From Anaerolineae bacterium (GTDB taxonomy: Bacteria; Chloroflexota; Anaerolineae; JAFGEY01), in the NCBI GenBank assembly GCA_016929775.1, contig JAFGIE010000051.1, forward strand, positions 1 through 13,883: a stretch of 13,883 nucleotides of DNA, written 5' to 3'. Position 1 is the stretch's first letter; each line of letters starts with the position of its first letter. The translations under genes were made by a program, and so were the position numbers. The notes beneath the pieces are model-generated. The model saw nothing but the letters and a program-made list of their open reading frames with translations. It was not told the origin of the DNA and searched no databases. Shown here in pieces: positions 13,561-13,883 of this stretch.

Positions 13561-13883
13561 CTAGGGCGCCGCTCCGGGGCGGCTGTAGCCCTGTGCACGG
13601 TAGCTCTCTAGCAGATCGGTGAGTTCGGCGACGACGTCTGATCGCTCTGTCCACTGGTCGCCGCTCTCTCGCCAATCATCTCGCATGTCGTAGAGCTGGC
13701 CCAGCGGACCTCCTGGTTCGGGGTCGAGTCGCTTAGGCTCCGAGAAGCCCCCTGAGCCGAGGCCCAGGATCAGCTTCCACTCCTCGCGCCGGATCGAGAA
13801 CATCCCGTCGCCAGAGTGGTGGACGACTGCCGTGCGGACAGGCGATGATGCGGGATGCCCGATCAGCGCGTGCAAGCAGCTAA
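13561..13883 (-). CDS. C-terminal end of a sulfatase (arylsulfatase family), 5' end outside window
   Basis: About 106 residues are visible, open to the window edge and ending at TAG (13561-13563). The pattern is the conserved C-terminal subdomain of type I sulfatases: a preceding ALIGHP loop, PVRTAVVHHSGDGMFSIRR, EEWKLILGLGSGGFSEPKR, then PEPGGPLGQLYDMRDDW and a terminal helix VAELTDLLESYRAQGYSRP. The motif 'HHS..G.F.IR...WKL' is strongly characteristic of the group acting on sulfated carbohydrates or aryl sulfates. The catalytic formylglycine motif (C/S-x-P-x-R) and metal ligands are in the missing N-terminal part, so activity and the modification type cannot be judged. It is convergent with the DUF4342 gene. 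Confidence 0.85.
   Translation of the reverse strand, partial: SCLHALIGHPASSPVRTAVVHHSGDGMFSIRREEWKLILGLGSGGFSEPKRLDPEPGGPLGQLYDMRDDWRESGDQWTERSDVVAELTDLLESYRAQGYSRPGAAP

Noticed and set aside
1..13883. CRISPR array or insertion sequence
   Set aside because: No regularly spaced identical repeats, no transposase-like protein and no paired terminal repeats with target duplication were seen.

Overview
The window looks like chromosomal DNA of a high-GC bacterium. The best guess is Chloroflexota or a neighbouring lineage. This rests on the style of the SelB, DUF4342, YccF, DUF6807 and coiled-coil proteins and was not tested by any search. Most genes sit in very GC-rich DNA (45 of 60 bases in the row starting at 2701). 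The block at about 7.6-11.0 kb is clearly lower (31 of 60 at 9481, 32 of 60 at 8041).

Left arm (1-5041, plus strand): the 3' end of a NERD-like protein gene, a 398-residue coiled-coil protein, selB (selenocysteine-specific elongation factor), a DUF6807/'PmoA-family' protein and a small HTH/zinc-ribbon protein. From 422 onward the spacing is tight (14 bp, 4-bp overlap, 20 bp), so this is probably one transcription unit. A perfect 12-bp hairpin at 5069-5098 separates it from the convergent minus-strand unit.

Minus-strand metabolic unit (7335-5104): a recognisable sigma70-type promoter, then inorganic pyrophosphatase (ppa), a flavin reductase-like protein and an Ldh-family NAD(P)-dependent dehydrogenase. 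Just upstream, on the same strand, is tRNA-Cys(GCA) with its own promoter and terminator-like hairpin.

Central block (7787-11033, minus strand): two adjacent, overlapping genes for divergent, short MutS-family ATPases that lack the mismatch-recognition domain and share features not seen in canonical MutS. They follow an exact-consensus promoter (TTGACA-17-TATAAT) and a roughly 175-nt leader holding an 80-nt imperfect inverted repeat. This is the strongest candidate for an undescribed system here: a probable MutS-like heterodimer with a structured leader RNA, in DNA of different composition from its surroundings.

Right arm (11145-13883): a DUF362/ferredoxin iron-sulfur protein, a YccF membrane protein and a DUF4342 protein on the plus strand. 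A long inverted repeat (13399-13480) lies between the last of these and the C-terminal end of a convergent sulfatase gene that runs off the window.
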